Positions 19,056 through 27,931 of a stretch of DNA of 64,000 nucleotides are shown piece by piece. How positions within the stretch are numbered: position 1 is the first letter of the stretch; every line of letters begins with the position of its first letter. The notes beneath the pieces are model-generated. The model saw only the letters and a program-made list of their open reading frames with translations, was not told the origin of the DNA and made no database searches. The stretch comes from CALZIK01 sp945787635 (lineage in GTDB: Bacteria; Acidobacteriota; Thermoanaerobaculia; Multivoradales; JAHEKO01): positions 227,314 through 291,313 of the forward strand of contig CAMYNM010000003.1 of assembly GCA_947259725.1 (NCBI GenBank), given 5' to 3'. The position numbers were made by a program, and so were the translations under genes.

Positions 19056-21053
19056 TTAGGGCGAGAACCCCGCCGGCAGGCGCTCGACACGCACTTCTAC
19101 CGGCGCGATGTCCGCCGGCCACGGCGACCGGCGAAACGCGAAGAGCGAGAACGACAGAGCCGGCCGGTAGTCCAGGCTCTGCACGAGCAGTGCGGTCGGC
19201 CCTTCGGACCGGGTGCCGACAGGCGGCTGCCCGAGTCTCTCGAGAACGCGGCTGTACAGTGCCGGGTGCCGCTCCCAGAAGACCGCGGCCCCGAGCCGGG
19301 GGTCGCCGGCGACGGCCTCTGCGCCCAACTCGACCGCATCGGGGCGGGTCGGCCGGGCCCGCAGCAGGAAAAAGGCGTTCAAGGGTGAAAGAGGATCCAG
19401 AGTTCGGGCTCGAGTGACGGCGTCTTCCGCCCAGGGTTGGCCAGATTCGAGTCCCAGAGCACCGGCGGCGAGCCAGAGCGCCGCCACGTCGCTCGCGGTG
19501 ACGGCGGCGCGACGCGCCTCCCCAGCAAGGTCGGCTCGCGACCCGGAGAGCTCGGTTTCGAGCCACGCCGCCCGGGCCCGGTAGAGGGGAAACTCGGGAT
19601 CGAGCTCGCGAGCCCTCTCGAGATGGTCGAGCGCGACCCGCCCGGTCTCGGCCCCGAGAGCCCGCCGGTAGGCGAGGTGGGCCCGATCAAGCGGAAAAAG
19701 CACCGCAACCGCCACGACGAGATAGAGCGAGGCGAGCCCGACGCTCGGCCAACCGGCCTTGGGTGGCGGTTGCGAGCCGCACGAGAGCGCCAATCCGGCG
19801 ACGACAGCCAGCGCCGCCGGCAAGGCGGCGACGGCGATGGGAGCGTTGCCCAGAAGAAGGATCGCTCCGCCGCAAAGTCCCACCAGGGCCGCCTCCAAAG
19901 GCACAGCGTCGCAACCGGTCGCTAAGTCATCGCGCCGTCTGCGCACGAACAGCCAGCCGAGAGCGACGACGAGAACGACGCCCGCGGCTCCGGTCTCGTA
20001 CGCCAGTTGGAGCGGCCAAGAATGCAGATCGCCGACGACCTCGCTCGCCGGGTTCAAGCCCGTCACCGGGCGATGGAACCGCCCGATGGTCCAAGGCACC
20101 GAGCCCGGACCGTTGCCGAGGACCGGCCGCTGGCTGAAGCCCTTCAGGCCGGCGCGCGCGTATCCGAGGCGAGCGCGCAGCGAGCTGTCGCTCCCGGAAG
20201 CCATGCGTGCGGAGCGCGCGAGGTTGCCGGGAACCCCTCCGGCCGGGGTCGCCAATTCGGGCACGGCCCCTCTTCCCTCCAGCCAGGCGGTTCCCCAGCG
20301 TACCGCCCCCGGGCCCGTCCACACGATGACCAGAGCCACCGCCAACCAGATCCGCGCTCGCCGCCACCAGAACGCGGCGAGAAGCGCCTGTCCGAAAAGT
20401 GCGCACGCTGCGAGAAACGAACCGGTAGCGGCCAACGCCACGACCGCGACGAGCCCAAGCGCCGCCGCCGGCAGCCGCCACGCGCGGCGCGCGGCGACCG
20501 GCGCGAGGGCGAGCGGCCAGAGGATCACCAGCCATGCGCCCAGGAGGTTGTGATGCCCGAGCGGCATGGCGGCTCGCGGCGAGCCCTGCACCTGCCAGCG
20601 AACCAGAGCCCAAACGGCAACCAGGCCGAAGACGATGCCGACCGCCGCCACGCCCAGCCACCGCTCGCGGGGTCGCTTCCAGCAGGCGGCCACCGCGGCG
20701 GGGCTCAGAAGGAATGCCGGCAAGAGGCACAGCCCCACGATGCCGGCCCTCGGCACCGATCCGGTGAGCCAGCTGGCACCGACGACCACCAGCAGCGCCG
20801 GGACCAGCCATCTCGCGGTGCCACCAAGACCCAGAGGATCCCGCCAGCGCGCCGCTCCCAGAAGAGCGAGTATCAGAAGGCTCGCCTGCGCCGACACCGC
20901 GCCCGAGAACGTGGCGCCACCCGCGAAGGTGCCACCCCAGAAGGTCAGCAGCGCCAGCCAGGCCGCCGGAAGCAGGGCCATCGCAACGGCCAGCGGCCCC
21001 GGGCCGGGCAGCGGCCGACGATCAGCGGAGCGCGGCGGGGAGGGCCGCAACAA
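19056..21053 (-). CDS. O-antigen ligase-like membrane protein with C-terminal TPR-like region
   Basis: 665 residues. The first 440 carry about ten to twelve hydrophobic helices. The periplasmic-loop signature of the Wzy_C family is present: LGNGPGSVPWTIGRF followed by DLHSWPLQLAYETGAAGVVL, with the conserved His and E-x-G. The last 200 residues are soluble and alpha-helical (AHLAYRRALG, ALDHLERARELDPEFPLYRARAAW), like the TPR tails on some members of this family. The start codon is TTG 21053, overlapping the upstream TPR gene by 32 bases; ATG 20981 is an alternative. Probably it polymerises or ligates a second glycan, or glycosylates proteins; the substrate is unknown. Confidence 0.78.
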   Translation of the reverse strand: MLRPSPPRSADRRPLPGPGPLAVAMALLPAAWLALLTFWGGTFAGGATFSGAVSAQASLLILALLGAARWRDPLGLGGTARWLVPALLVVVGASWLTGSVPRAGIVGLCLLPAFLLSPAAVAACWKRPRERWLGVAAVGIVFGLVAVWALVRWQVQGSPRAAMPLGHHNLLGAWLVILWPLALAPVAARRAWRLPAAALGLVAVVALAATGSFLAACALFGQALLAAFWWRRARIWLAVALVIVWTGPGAVRWGTAWLEGRGAVPELATPAGGVPGNLARSARMASGSDSSLRARLGYARAGLKGFSQRPVLGNGPGSVPWTIGRFHRPVTGLNPASEVVGDLHSWPLQLAYETGAAGVVLVVALGWLFVRRRRDDLATGCDAVPLEAALVGLCGGAILLLGNAPIAVAALPAALAVVAGLALSCGSQPPPKAGWPSVGLASLYLVVAVAVLFPLDRAHLAYRRALGAETGRVALDHLERARELDPEFPLYRARAAWLETELSGSRADLAGEARRAAVTASDVAALWLAAGALGLESGQPWAEDAVTRARTLDPLSPLNAFFLLRARPTRPDAVELGAEAVAGDPRLGAAVFWERHPALYSRVLERLGQPPVGTRSEGPTALLVQSLDYRPALSFSLFAFRRSPWPADIAPVEVRVERLPAGFSP

Positions 21054-22260
21054 CGTCTGGCGGTTTGAGGATCAGCCGCATGTCGAGCCGTCCGGTGCTG
21101 AACACGTCCGGCTCGAAGTCGTCGGTTTCTGGATCGGGCTGCGGTTCTTCCTCGGGCAACGGCTCGAACGGATCTCCCGGAGCCGGCTCTTCCTCCCGTC
21201 CCTGATCCTGTCCGGGATCCTGTCCGGGATCCTGTTCCTGACCCTGTTCCTGTTCCGGCGCCGGCTCCTGGCCGCCAGGTGGTTGCCGTGCCGGCACCGA
21301 AACCTCGGGTCGAGCCGGCTCTGCTGAGGGCGACTGACCTTCGGTCTGCGCGGGCGCCTGCCCCTGCACTGGTATCGGCGCTCGACCCGGCACCGGCGCC
21401 ACGCGACGGTCGGGGGGCTGAGCGCTTCGCCCCGGACCGACGACGCGCGATTGGCCCCGGGGGACAGTACGCGGTGAAGCGGACCCGGCTGGTTCCGTCC
21501 CAGAACCCCTGAGCACCGAAGGCTCGTCCGCTCCGGGCGCTTCCCCGGTGGCCCCTCCACCCCCGCTCCAAGTGCCGCCGCCGCCGCCGGACGTACCCGC
21601 CGTGCTCTCAGTCCCTTCCGTGCTTTCCTCCGTCGGCTCTTCCCAGGCCGGCATCGGTGGAAACAGCAGATCGCGTACTTGACCCGGATTCTGATACACC
21701 CTCGGAGCCAGGGCCGCGGCCGAACTGTCCGCGTGGGCGCGCAGGAGGGCCGGGATGGCCAGCTCGTTGGCGAGGATGTGGGGGTTGAACTCAGGCATCG
21801 TGAGCCGGTGCTCGAGAGCAAAGGCCCGGAGGTAGTGGTTGATCGCCTTTTCGCGGCGACCATCCTCCGCGGCGAGTCTGCCCAGCTGGTAGTGGCTCCA
21901 GGCGTGGCTCGGGTTGATCTCGAGCACCTTGCGGAACTCCCGTTGGGCCTGCTTCGCACGACCCGACGATTCGTAGAGAAGCGCCAGGTTGTAGTGGGTC
22001 GAGAGCCGTTCCGGATCGACCTCGAGAGCACGACGGTAGAAATCCTCCGCCTGGCCGAAATCGCCCGCCAGGGCCATGAGGTTGGCCAGATCGTTGAGCA
22101 GGGCGACATCTCGAGGCGACGACTCGAGCAGTGCGAGCTGCACGGCAATCGCTTCCGCGAGCCCTGCAGGAGCCGCGGCGACGGGCGGCACGACCGGTGC
22201 CAAAAGCAGAAGCAGCGCCGCGAAAGCCGCGATCCGTGCGTGTCGAAGATACCGATTCAT
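21022..22260 (-). CDS. Secreted or periplasmic TPR protein with Pro/Gln/Glu-rich tail
   Basis: 412 residues from ATG 22260 (a TTG at 22275 would add five). An N-terminal signal-like segment (AAFAALLLLLAPVVPPVAAAPA) is followed by three or four TPR units from about residues 30-150, for example AEDFYRRALEVDPERLSTHYNLALLY and AQREFRKVLEINPSHAWSHYQLGRLA. From about residue 200 the sequence is low complexity, rich in Gly, Pro, Glu and Gln. It contains a 12-bp tandem repeat and then an acidic stretch before the C terminus. It overlaps the Wzy-like gene downstream by 32 bases, so the two are probably coupled. It may scaffold an envelope complex; no enzyme motif is seen. Confidence 0.75.
   Translation of the reverse strand: MNRYLRHARIAAFAALLLLLAPVVPPVAAAPAGLAEAIAVQLALLESSPRDVALLNDLANLMALAGDFGQAEDFYRRALEVDPERLSTHYNLALLYESSGRAKQAQREFRKVLEINPSHAWSHYQLGRLAAEDGRREKAINHYLRAFALEHRLTMPEFNPHILANELAIPALLRAHADSSAAALAPRVYQNPGQVRDLLFPPMPAWEEPTEESTEGTESTAGTSGGGGGTWSGGGGATGEAPGADEPSVLRGSGTEPAGSASPRTVPRGQSRVVGPGRSAQPPDRRVAPVPGRAPIPVQGQAPAQTEGQSPSAEPARPEVSVPARQPPGGQEPAPEQEQGQEQDPGQDPGQDQGREEEPAPGDPFEPLPEEEPQPDPETDDFEPDVFSTGRLDMRLILKPPDVVAALPAALR
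21204..21251. repeat. 12-bp tandem repeat in the TPR protein tail
   Basis: Four head-to-tail 12-base units: two exact copies of gatcctgtccgg followed by two diverged copies. On the minus strand they encode a Gln-Asp-Pro-Gly type repeat. This is a likely site of slippage length variation without frame change. Confidence 0.75.
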
Positions 22261-22331
22261 GCTCACCAACTTCAAGAAAATAGCACAGACACCTGGCAGG
22301 AACGAGATCCCGTGTAGGATGCCTGCGGCTG

Positions 22332-23054
22332 ATGCAACTCGCGAAGCGGATCGAGCTGCTGGTCGGTCCCTACGACCGATACGAACGGCATCTCGTGGTC
22401 GGCCGCCTGCTTCGCCAGGCGCTTCCGGCCGCGCGGGAGGGCCTCCGGATTCTCGACGTCGGAGGGCGCTCGGCGCTGCTGACCCAGTTCACGCGAGATC
22501 GTGTCATCTCGATCAACATGGACGGCACCGGCGACCTGCGAGGCAGCGGGTACGCCTTGCCTTTCAGGGACGGCTCCATGGAGGCGGCCGTCAGCATGGA
22601 CACCCTCGAGCACCTTCCCGAGGACACGCGCCTTTCGTTCATTCGTGAGTGTCTGCGGGTCGCGCGGCTCTGCACGATCATCGCCGCGCCCCTCGGGAGC
22701 GAGGGGCACCGCGCCTGCGAAGAGCGCCTGGACAATCTCTATCGATCCGTTTGCGGGGAACCGCACCCGTATCTCAGCGAGCACCTGCTCCACGGCTTGC
22801 CCGAGCTCCATCAGCTGGAGGCCTACCTGCCGAACCTGGAGGTGCGAAAGGCGAGCCTGCTCTACGCCGGGGACTATCTCAGCCAGGCGCGCGCCTTCGA
22901 ACGGTCGATTCGCGCGCGCGCCCAGCCTAAATGGAGGCGGCGTCTGTCGAGCCTCGCCATCATGATCTCCACCGCTGCGCTCTTCAACCCGGTCCGTCTC
23001 CACGAGGAACCATCCGCGACGACCAACAGGTTCTACTGGCTGCTGCAAAAGTGA
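22332..23054 (+). CDS. Class I SAM-dependent methyltransferase
   Basis: 240 residues. Motif I is reduced (ILDVGGRSALLTQF), motif II ends in ISINMDGTGDL, and DGSMEAAVSMDTLEHLP is the usual motif IV region of the Methyltransf_11 group. The C-terminal 80 residues are hydrophobic and basic (SSLAIMISTAALFNPVRL), perhaps a membrane-touching cap. ATG 22332 diverges from the TPR gene on the minus strand; a TAGGAT hexamer ends 11 bases before it. No partner gene is coupled to it. The acceptor is unknown. Confidence 0.78.
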   Translation: MQLAKRIELLVGPYDRYERHLVVGRLLRQALPAAREGLRILDVGGRSALLTQFTRDRVISINMDGTGDLRGSGYALPFRDGSMEAAVSMDTLEHLPEDTRLSFIRECLRVARLCTIIAAPLGSEGHRACEERLDNLYRSVCGEPHPYLSEHLLHGLPELHQLEAYLPNLEVRKASLLYAGDYLSQARAFERSIRARAQPKWRRRLSSLAIMISTAALFNPVRLHEEPSATTNRFYWLLQK

Positions 23055-23084
23055 GCCCGGCTCGCCCGATTTTCGCCAAATCCC

Positions 23085-23110
23085 TGTAACGAACCCCTCC
23101 CGGCGTCGAT
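23085..23110 (+). promoter_or_regulatory. Candidate ECF-type promoter for sigma/anti-sigma operon
   Basis: TGTAAC (23085-23090) followed after 16 bases by CGAT (23107-23110) resembles the AAC / CGT-type promoters read by ECF sigma factors. It lies about 48 bases before the sigma start and would fit autoregulation. The match is partial, and no second copy was found before the downstream secreted genes. Confidence 0.3.
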
Positions 23111-23157
23111 TGGGTGTATTGAAGGCGCATTTTTGGAGGTAATCTCGGTTTGGACTC

Positions 23158-23772
23158 GTGGAGGATCGACGCAAAAAGCCAAGGCAGGCGTTACCCCAGC
23201 GGTTCGCTGCGGTCGATCTCGTCGTCCACGGCTTTCGCGCGGGCGACCCGGCGGCCACGGAAGCGGTCCGAACACGGGTTCGGACGATCCTGTCGTTTCG
23301 CGGCTATGGAATGTCCCGCGAAGAGCGGCAGGACGTGGAGCAAGAGGTGATGACCCAGGTCTGGCAGGCGGCCAACCGGCCGGACACCGACCTCGGGCCG
23401 CGTTTCTGGGGCTTTGTGGAAGTGGTGACGGCGCGGCGGTCCATCGACTGGCTCCGTACCCGCCGCCGCCACGGCGAGCTCGACCCGAAACTCGTGGACA
23501 GCGGCGCCAGCCCACTCGATTCGGCCATGTCGAGCGAGCAGAAGGAGCTTTCCGCCGCCGTGCTCCAGCACCTGCCGGAGCCCTGCCGCGAGCTGATTCA
23601 CCTTCAGATCGGCCAGGAAAAGAGCTATCGCGAGATCTCCGCGTTGCTGGGCAAGAGCGAAGGTGCGCTCAGGGTCCAGATGCACCGATGCGTCCAGCGC
23701 GCCAGGGAGATCGTGACGGAGATGGAAGCACAAGACCGCCAGAACGGCACCCGAGCCGAGGAGGGCTCATGA
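23158..23772 (+). CDS. ECF-type RNA polymerase sigma factor
   Basis: 204 residues. Region 2 spans about residues 20-95 (VVHGFRAGDPAATEAV, then DVEQEVMTQVWQAA and RFWGFVEVVTARRSIDWLRTRRR, the -10 recognition helix). Region 4 spans about 125-185 (LPEPCRELIHLQIGQEKSYREISALLGKSEGALRVQMHRCVQRAR, a helix-turn-helix for the -35). GTG 23158 is the only start that follows the in-frame stop just upstream; a ggaggt lies 17 bases before it, unusually far. The stop overlaps the anti-sigma start in ATGA, the classic sigma/anti-sigma arrangement. Confidence 0.92.
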   Translation: MEDRRKKPRQALPQRFAAVDLVVHGFRAGDPAATEAVRTRVRTILSFRGYGMSREERQDVEQEVMTQVWQAANRPDTDLGPRFWGFVEVVTARRSIDWLRTRRRHGELDPKLVDSGASPLDSAMSSEQKELSAAVLQHLPEPCRELIHLQIGQEKSYREISALLGKSEGALRVQMHRCVQRAREIVTEMEAQDRQNGTRAEEGS

Positions 23773-24455
23773 GCCATTCAGAGATGAATCTGCAGCTCGC
23801 CGACTACGCCGCGGGAGGCCTCGAGCCCAAAGCCCGCGGCCGTCTCGAGGAACACCTGACCGAGTGCGCGGACTGCGCCGAGTGGTTGGCAACCTACCGC
23901 CTGCTGTCGTCCGGAATCGAGACCGATACCCATCCCTCGAGCCGGCTGATCGCCGAGTTCGCCCTGGCTGCGGACAATGTGTCCCAATTCGAGCGTGGGC
24001 GGATTCTCGACCATCTCGAGACCTGCACGGACTGCGCGCGCGAGGTCGACCTGAGCCGGAAAGCGGTCAGGGCGGCTCGAGCGGAACCCGCGTGGCAGGC
24101 GGCGGCCGACGCGGATCGCAAGCGGCCTTTCGAGCGTCTTCAGCTCTGGGCCCGGACCCAGGTGGAATCGCCCATGCGGCTGGCGGCGGCTGCTGGTCTG
24201 ATCCTGGCCGTGGTTATCGGCACGGGCGTCCTCCTCAGCCCGGCGGACAGCGGAGGGTCGAGCTCGACCACGGCTCTTCATGGGACCAGTGTCCTCGAGG
24301 CCGGAGACCAGATTCTGATGGCCGACACCTCTGTCGAGAAAGGCGCGGATGTGACCGTCCGCGCCGGCACGGTCGTCGCCCTGGGTGAGGGATTTTCCGT
24401 AGCGTCCGACGCGTCGCTTACGATTGAATTGGAAAAACGTGGGCCGGAGCTTTGA
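23769..24455 (+). CDS. Anti-sigma factor with two zinc-finger motifs and an extracytoplasmic coathanger-like tail
   Basis: 228 residues. Two cytoplasmic H-x3-C-x2-C zinc-binding motifs are visible: EHLTECADCAEW (about residues 27-38) and DHLETCTDCAREV (about 82-94). Most anti-sigma ZAS domains have only one. A membrane helix follows (about 139-157, LAAAAGLILAVVIGTGVLL). The 70-residue periplasmic part contains ADVTVRAGTVVALGEGFSV, the beta-rich pattern of coathanger-stack domains seen on secreted surface proteins. ATG 23769 overlaps the sigma stop by 4 bases. It presumably holds the sigma factor at the membrane and releases it when the tail senses an envelope state; the signal is unknown. Confidence 0.85.
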   Translation: MSHSEMNLQLADYAAGGLEPKARGRLEEHLTECADCAEWLATYRLLSSGIETDTHPSSRLIAEFALAADNVSQFERGRILDHLETCTDCAREVDLSRKAVRAARAEPAWQAAADADRKRPFERLQLWARTQVESPMRLAAAAGLILAVVIGTGVLLSPADSGGSSSTTALHGTSVLEAGDQILMADTSVEKGADVTVRAGTVVALGEGFSVASDASLTIELEKRGPEL

Positions 24456-24517
24456 GTCTCCGGGCCGACATTTGACATAACTAGCAATCGTCCAACGTAA
24501 CTGTAAAGGAGCAAGAC

Positions 24518-25198
24518 ATGCGAAATCGTCAACTTCTGTTCACCGCGGTGCTCGCCCTGGCGGCACTCATTCTCGCAACCGGTGCCGCGAACGCGCAAAC
24601 CGGAACCATGTTCGTCAAGAACAACAAGGTCGGAATCGGCGCGGACAACCCGACCAAGATCCTCCATCTCAAGAGCTCGGCCGGCGGAGGCGCTGGCTTC
24701 CGCATGGAAGAAGCTGGAGCCGGCGTGTTCAACTCGGATTGGTTTTTTCAATCCACCGCCGTTGGTGCGTTTCAGATCTCGAACGCCGACGGTGGCGGCG
24801 GTGTGATCTATATGGATCCCGGTCAGCAGGCCTCCCTTTTCGTTCTGCGCGGCAACAAGATAGGCATCAACCAATTCGTTCCGGTTGCAACGCTCGATGT
24901 CAACGGCACGATCGCCTCGAGATCGACCATCATTCATCCCGACTACGTTTTCGAGCCCGACTACTCGCTCGAGTCGATCGAGGACCACGCGGCCTACATG
25001 TGGGAGAACAAGCACCTTCCTGCCGTGGGCGCTGGGCAGTACGATGACGAAGGCAGGGCCGTGATCGATTTCACCGCTCGTAGTCAGGCCGTTCTCGAAG
25101 AGCTCGAGAAGGCGCATGTCTACATCGCCACGATGAACGGGCAGCTCACGGAGCTGCGGGCGCAGGTCGAGGAGCTCAAGGCGGCTCAGACCCAGTAG
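24518..25198 (+). CDS. Secreted fibre-like protein with trimeric coiled-coil end
   Basis: 226 residues. A signal peptide (RNRQLLFTAVLALAALILATGAANA) is cleaved after about residue 26. The body holds short beta repeats of the fibre-head type (NKVGIGADNPTKILHLKS, NKIGINQFVPVATLDVNGTIAS), then YVFEPDYSLESIEDHAAYMWENKHLP, and ends in a heptad-rich helix (LEELEKAHVYIATMNGQLTELRAQVEELKA). This pattern is common in secreted and tail-fibre-like trimers. ATG 24518 has a strong ribosome site (aaggag). A strong terminator follows. It lies 62 bases after the anti-sigma gene and shares its layout with the protein at 62212-63366, so it may be a regulon target. Confidence 0.75.
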   Translation: MRNRQLLFTAVLALAALILATGAANAQTGTMFVKNNKVGIGADNPTKILHLKSSAGGGAGFRMEEAGAGVFNSDWFFQSTAVGAFQISNADGGGGVIYMDPGQQASLFVLRGNKIGINQFVPVATLDVNGTIASRSTIIHPDYVFEPDYSLESIEDHAAYMWENKHLPAVGAGQYDDEGRAVIDFTARSQAVLEELEKAHVYIATMNGQLTELRAQVEELKAAQTQ

Positions 25199-25245
25199 TC
25201 CGTGCACCGGTGCGCGCTGAGCCGCGCTCCGTTTCGAACCGGCTC

Positions 25246-25284
25246 GAGGCGGCGGGAGTCCAAACGGCCCGCCGCCTCTTTTTT
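25246..25284 (+). terminator. Intrinsic terminator after the fibre-like gene
   Basis: A perfect 11-bp stem (gaggcggcggg at 25246-25256 with cccgccgcctc at 25268-25278, 11-base loop) is followed by six T residues. It is the strongest plus-strand terminator in the window. Confidence 0.92.
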
Positions 25285-25379
25285 CTTCCCTTGTTACAGC
25301 GCTCTTGCACGCCCGATAGCCGACACGTAACCGAACCTGTCGGGAAATCCTTGCCGGGAAACCGACTCGAGATGCTATC

Positions 25380-27872
25380 GTGCGCCGCAACTTGCCCGTG
25401 ACTTCGAAATCCCTGGCCTGGGCCTTCTGCATGGTCCTGTTCGCGGCGAGCACCGCCGGCGCGGCCGTTTTCCGCGTCAACGTCACCGGCGGAGCGGACA
25501 CCGGCGGATGCGGATCGGAGCTCGCGCCCTGCGCCACCATCCAGCACGCCATCGACCTGGCGGCGAACGGAGACGCGATCCTGGTCGCCCAAGGCACCTA
25601 CCTCGGCAACGCCAACTGCGACTTCGGACAGTTCGCCGTTGCCTGCATTCGCAAGAACCTCTCGCTGCTGGGCGGTTTCACCAGCGCCAACTGGCTGGAG
25701 CCGGACCCCGACGCCAACACCACCGTCATCGACGCGCAGGGAACCAAGCGCGGCGTAATCGTCCGCGGCCCGGCGGTGACCGCAACCGTCCAAGGCTTCA
25801 CGATTCGCAACGGCGTCACCGCCGGCGATGCTCCTCAGTCGGGCGGCGGTCTGGTCGCCTTTCTGGCCGACGTCACTCTCCTCGACCTAATCCTGCAAAA
25901 CAACGTCGCCGACGGAGTCTCCAATACCCAGGGTAGCGGCGGCGGCGTCGGGATCCTGGGCAGTAGCACGGATATCTCCTCGGCCACTCTCGAGCGGCTG
26001 ACCTTCACCGGCAACGAAGCCAGAGGAGGCCATGGCACCAACGCTCAGGCGGGCCTGGGTGGCGGGCTGATGGCTGTGCAGGCGATCGTGACCGGTTCCC
26101 AACTCCACTTCGAGAACAACAAGGCCATCGGCGGCAACCTCAACGGACCCGGCACGCCGCGTCCACCGAACGACGGGCTCGGAGGCGGTGCGGCCTTTAC
26201 CTTCGGTGCGGATGTGACGATCGACGGCCTGACCGCGATCAACAACACCGGCACTGGCGGAAATGGCGACACCCTGAATGCCGGCTGGGGCGTAGGCGGG
26301 GGAATCTACGGGGAAGGCTTCACCACCGCGCCCAATCTCGTCAAGCTGACGCTCACCGACGCGGAGCTGCGCGACAACATGATCGTGGGCGGCGTGGCTC
26401 CGACACCCGGAGGCTGCGCCGGCGGTGGCCTGTTCTCGACCGGCGTCGAGCTCAACTTCAACCGGATCGCCGTCATCGGCAACAAGGCCGAAGGCGGAAG
26501 CGGCGGCACCGGCACCGCCGAAGGTGGCGGAATAGCGATCTGGGAGCCCAGCACCATCAATACGATCCGCAACAGCATCTTCGCCAAGAACGAGGTCAAG
26601 GGCGGCCTCGGCAGCAGCGGTGGTGGTTTGCGGGTCCTGGCCTCCGTCCTCACGCTGACTCACAACTCGTTCGTGGATAACCGGTTCGCCGCGGGTTTCT
26701 CGGGACTCGGCGCCGGCATGGCGATCGGCCCTCAGTTCCCCAGCGGCCCGACCGCGACTCTCAATGCCAACTACAGCATCATCGCGAATCACGCCGGACC
26801 GGCGTCCGAGGACACCGTCTTCATTCAGGGTAACGGCGGCGTCAACGCCACCGGCAACTTCAATCAGAACCTCTTCATGGGCAACACCAACGACACCAAC
26901 CGGGTAGGGGACGGATCCGGATTCCAGGTTGGCATCTACAACATGGCGCCCGACAATCTGTTCCCTGCGGGATCCGCGACCTTCTTCGTCAACCCGGCAA
27001 CAAACGACTACCACGTGCAAAACGTCACGCCCCCAGTCAACTCGGCGACCAATAGTCCCTCCGAGGCGGTGGACTTCGACGGCGCCGCGCGCACGGCGCC
27101 GCGCGACATTGGCGCCGACGAGTTCGGTGCGGCGGCGCACCGGCTCTCGATCCGCAAACTCGGCGCCGGCACCGGTCTGGTGACCAGCGCGCCTGGCGGC
27201 ATCAGCTGCGGCGCCGACTGCAACGAGGTCTTTGCGGAAAACCAGATCGTAAACCTCACGGGCGACGCCGACCCGGGATTCGTTTTCGGCGGCTTCGGCG
27301 GCGACCCGGACTGCGGAGACAATTCGGTGGTCGTCGATGCCGACAAGCAATGCGACGCGACTTTTTCGGCGCCTCCACCGGGCACGATCATCGTCGAGAA
27401 ACAGACCAACCCCGATGGCCGCCTCGAGACGTTTCAGTTCAACGGCGCGATCAACGGCAGCATCGCCGACAACCAGCAACTCACCCTCGGAAATCTCGCG
27501 CCTGGAACCTATCTCGTGACCGAGGCCGACCATCCGCTCTTTCACCTCACTTCGATCGTCTGCGACGACGGCAACAGCTCCGGCAGCATCGGCAACTTGA
27601 CCGCCACCTTCCAGGTCGAAGCCGGCGAGACCGTCAAGTGCACCTTCAACAACTCCCTGACCACCTGCTCGGTGGGAGGATCGCCTGACAGGGTGCTGCC
27701 CAACCAGACCGTCACGACCACCGTCCTCGAGCAGGCCTGCAACAGCATTACCGCCGGCCCCTACACGGTAGGACCCCCCAACGGCAACGTCACCTTCGAG
27801 GCTCTGGAGATAGTCCTCCGCGACGACTTCGTGGTCAACGGCCTGTTCACGGCTCGCAACAACGTCCCGTGA
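25380..27872 (+). CDS. Secreted right-handed beta-helix protein with three C-terminal beta modules
   Basis: 830 residues starting at GTG 25380. A signal peptide (residues 1-28, SLAWAFCMVLFAASTAGA) leads into APCATIQHAIDLAANGDAILVAQGTYLG, the usual opening of pectate-lyase-like parallel beta-helix proteins. Gly-rich coils run to about 540, ending in the 'choice-of-anchor Q' motif ARTAPRDIGADEFGA (about 565-579). Then come a Cys-containing repeat (SCGADCNEVF), a prealbumin-like domain (IIVEKQTNPDGR to VKCTFNNS), and a C-terminal coathanger-type module (TFEALEIVLRDDFVVNGLFTARN). No catalytic residues are obvious. Probably it is a large surface or extracellular structural protein, possibly controlled by the adjacent sigma factor. 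Confidence 0.82.
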   Translation: MRRNLPVTSKSLAWAFCMVLFAASTAGAAVFRVNVTGGADTGGCGSELAPCATIQHAIDLAANGDAILVAQGTYLGNANCDFGQFAVACIRKNLSLLGGFTSANWLEPDPDANTTVIDAQGTKRGVIVRGPAVTATVQGFTIRNGVTAGDAPQSGGGLVAFLADVTLLDLILQNNVADGVSNTQGSGGGVGILGSSTDISSATLERLTFTGNEARGGHGTNAQAGLGGGLMAVQAIVTGSQLHFENNKAIGGNLNGPGTPRPPNDGLGGGAAFTFGADVTIDGLTAINNTGTGGNGDTLNAGWGVGGGIYGEGFTTAPNLVKLTLTDAELRDNMIVGGVAPTPGGCAGGGLFSTGVELNFNRIAVIGNKAEGGSGGTGTAEGGGIAIWEPSTINTIRNSIFAKNEVKGGLGSSGGGLRVLASVLTLTHNSFVDNRFAAGFSGLGAGMAIGPQFPSGPTATLNANYSIIANHAGPASEDTVFIQGNGGVNATGNFNQNLFMGNTNDTNRVGDGSGFQVGIYNMAPDNLFPAGSATFFVNPATNDYHVQNVTPPVNSATNSPSEAVDFDGAARTAPRDIGADEFGAAAHRLSIRKLGAGTGLVTSAPGGISCGADCNEVFAENQIVNLTGDADPGFVFGGFGGDPDCGDNSVVVDADKQCDATFSAPPPGTIIVEKQTNPDGRLETFQFNGAINGSIADNQQLTLGNLAPGTYLVTEADHPLFHLTSIVCDDGNSSGSIGNLTATFQVEAGETVKCTFNNSLTTCSVGGSPDRVLPNQTVTTTVLEQACNSITAGPYTVGPPNGNVTFEALEIVLRDDFVVNGLFTARNNVP

Positions 27873-27931
27873 AGCCGGCCGCGGCTCGCGCCTGACCGAA
27901 GCGGCGTCTCCTGGCTGCCGTGAAGCAGCGA

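Noticed and set aside
21204..21251. CRISPR or regulatory repeat array
   Set aside because: The 12-base units are directly adjacent with no spacers and stay in frame in the TPR gene, so they are coding repeats.
24472..24500. Sigma70 promoter before the fibre-like gene (TTGACA at 24472)
   Set aside because: The -35 hexamer is perfect but no acceptable -10 lies 16-19 bases downstream, so I did not list it.
24518..25198. Prophage or tailocin fibre gene
   Set aside because: No capsid, sheath, terminase or other phage gene is near either fibre-like protein, and both have signal peptides for export.
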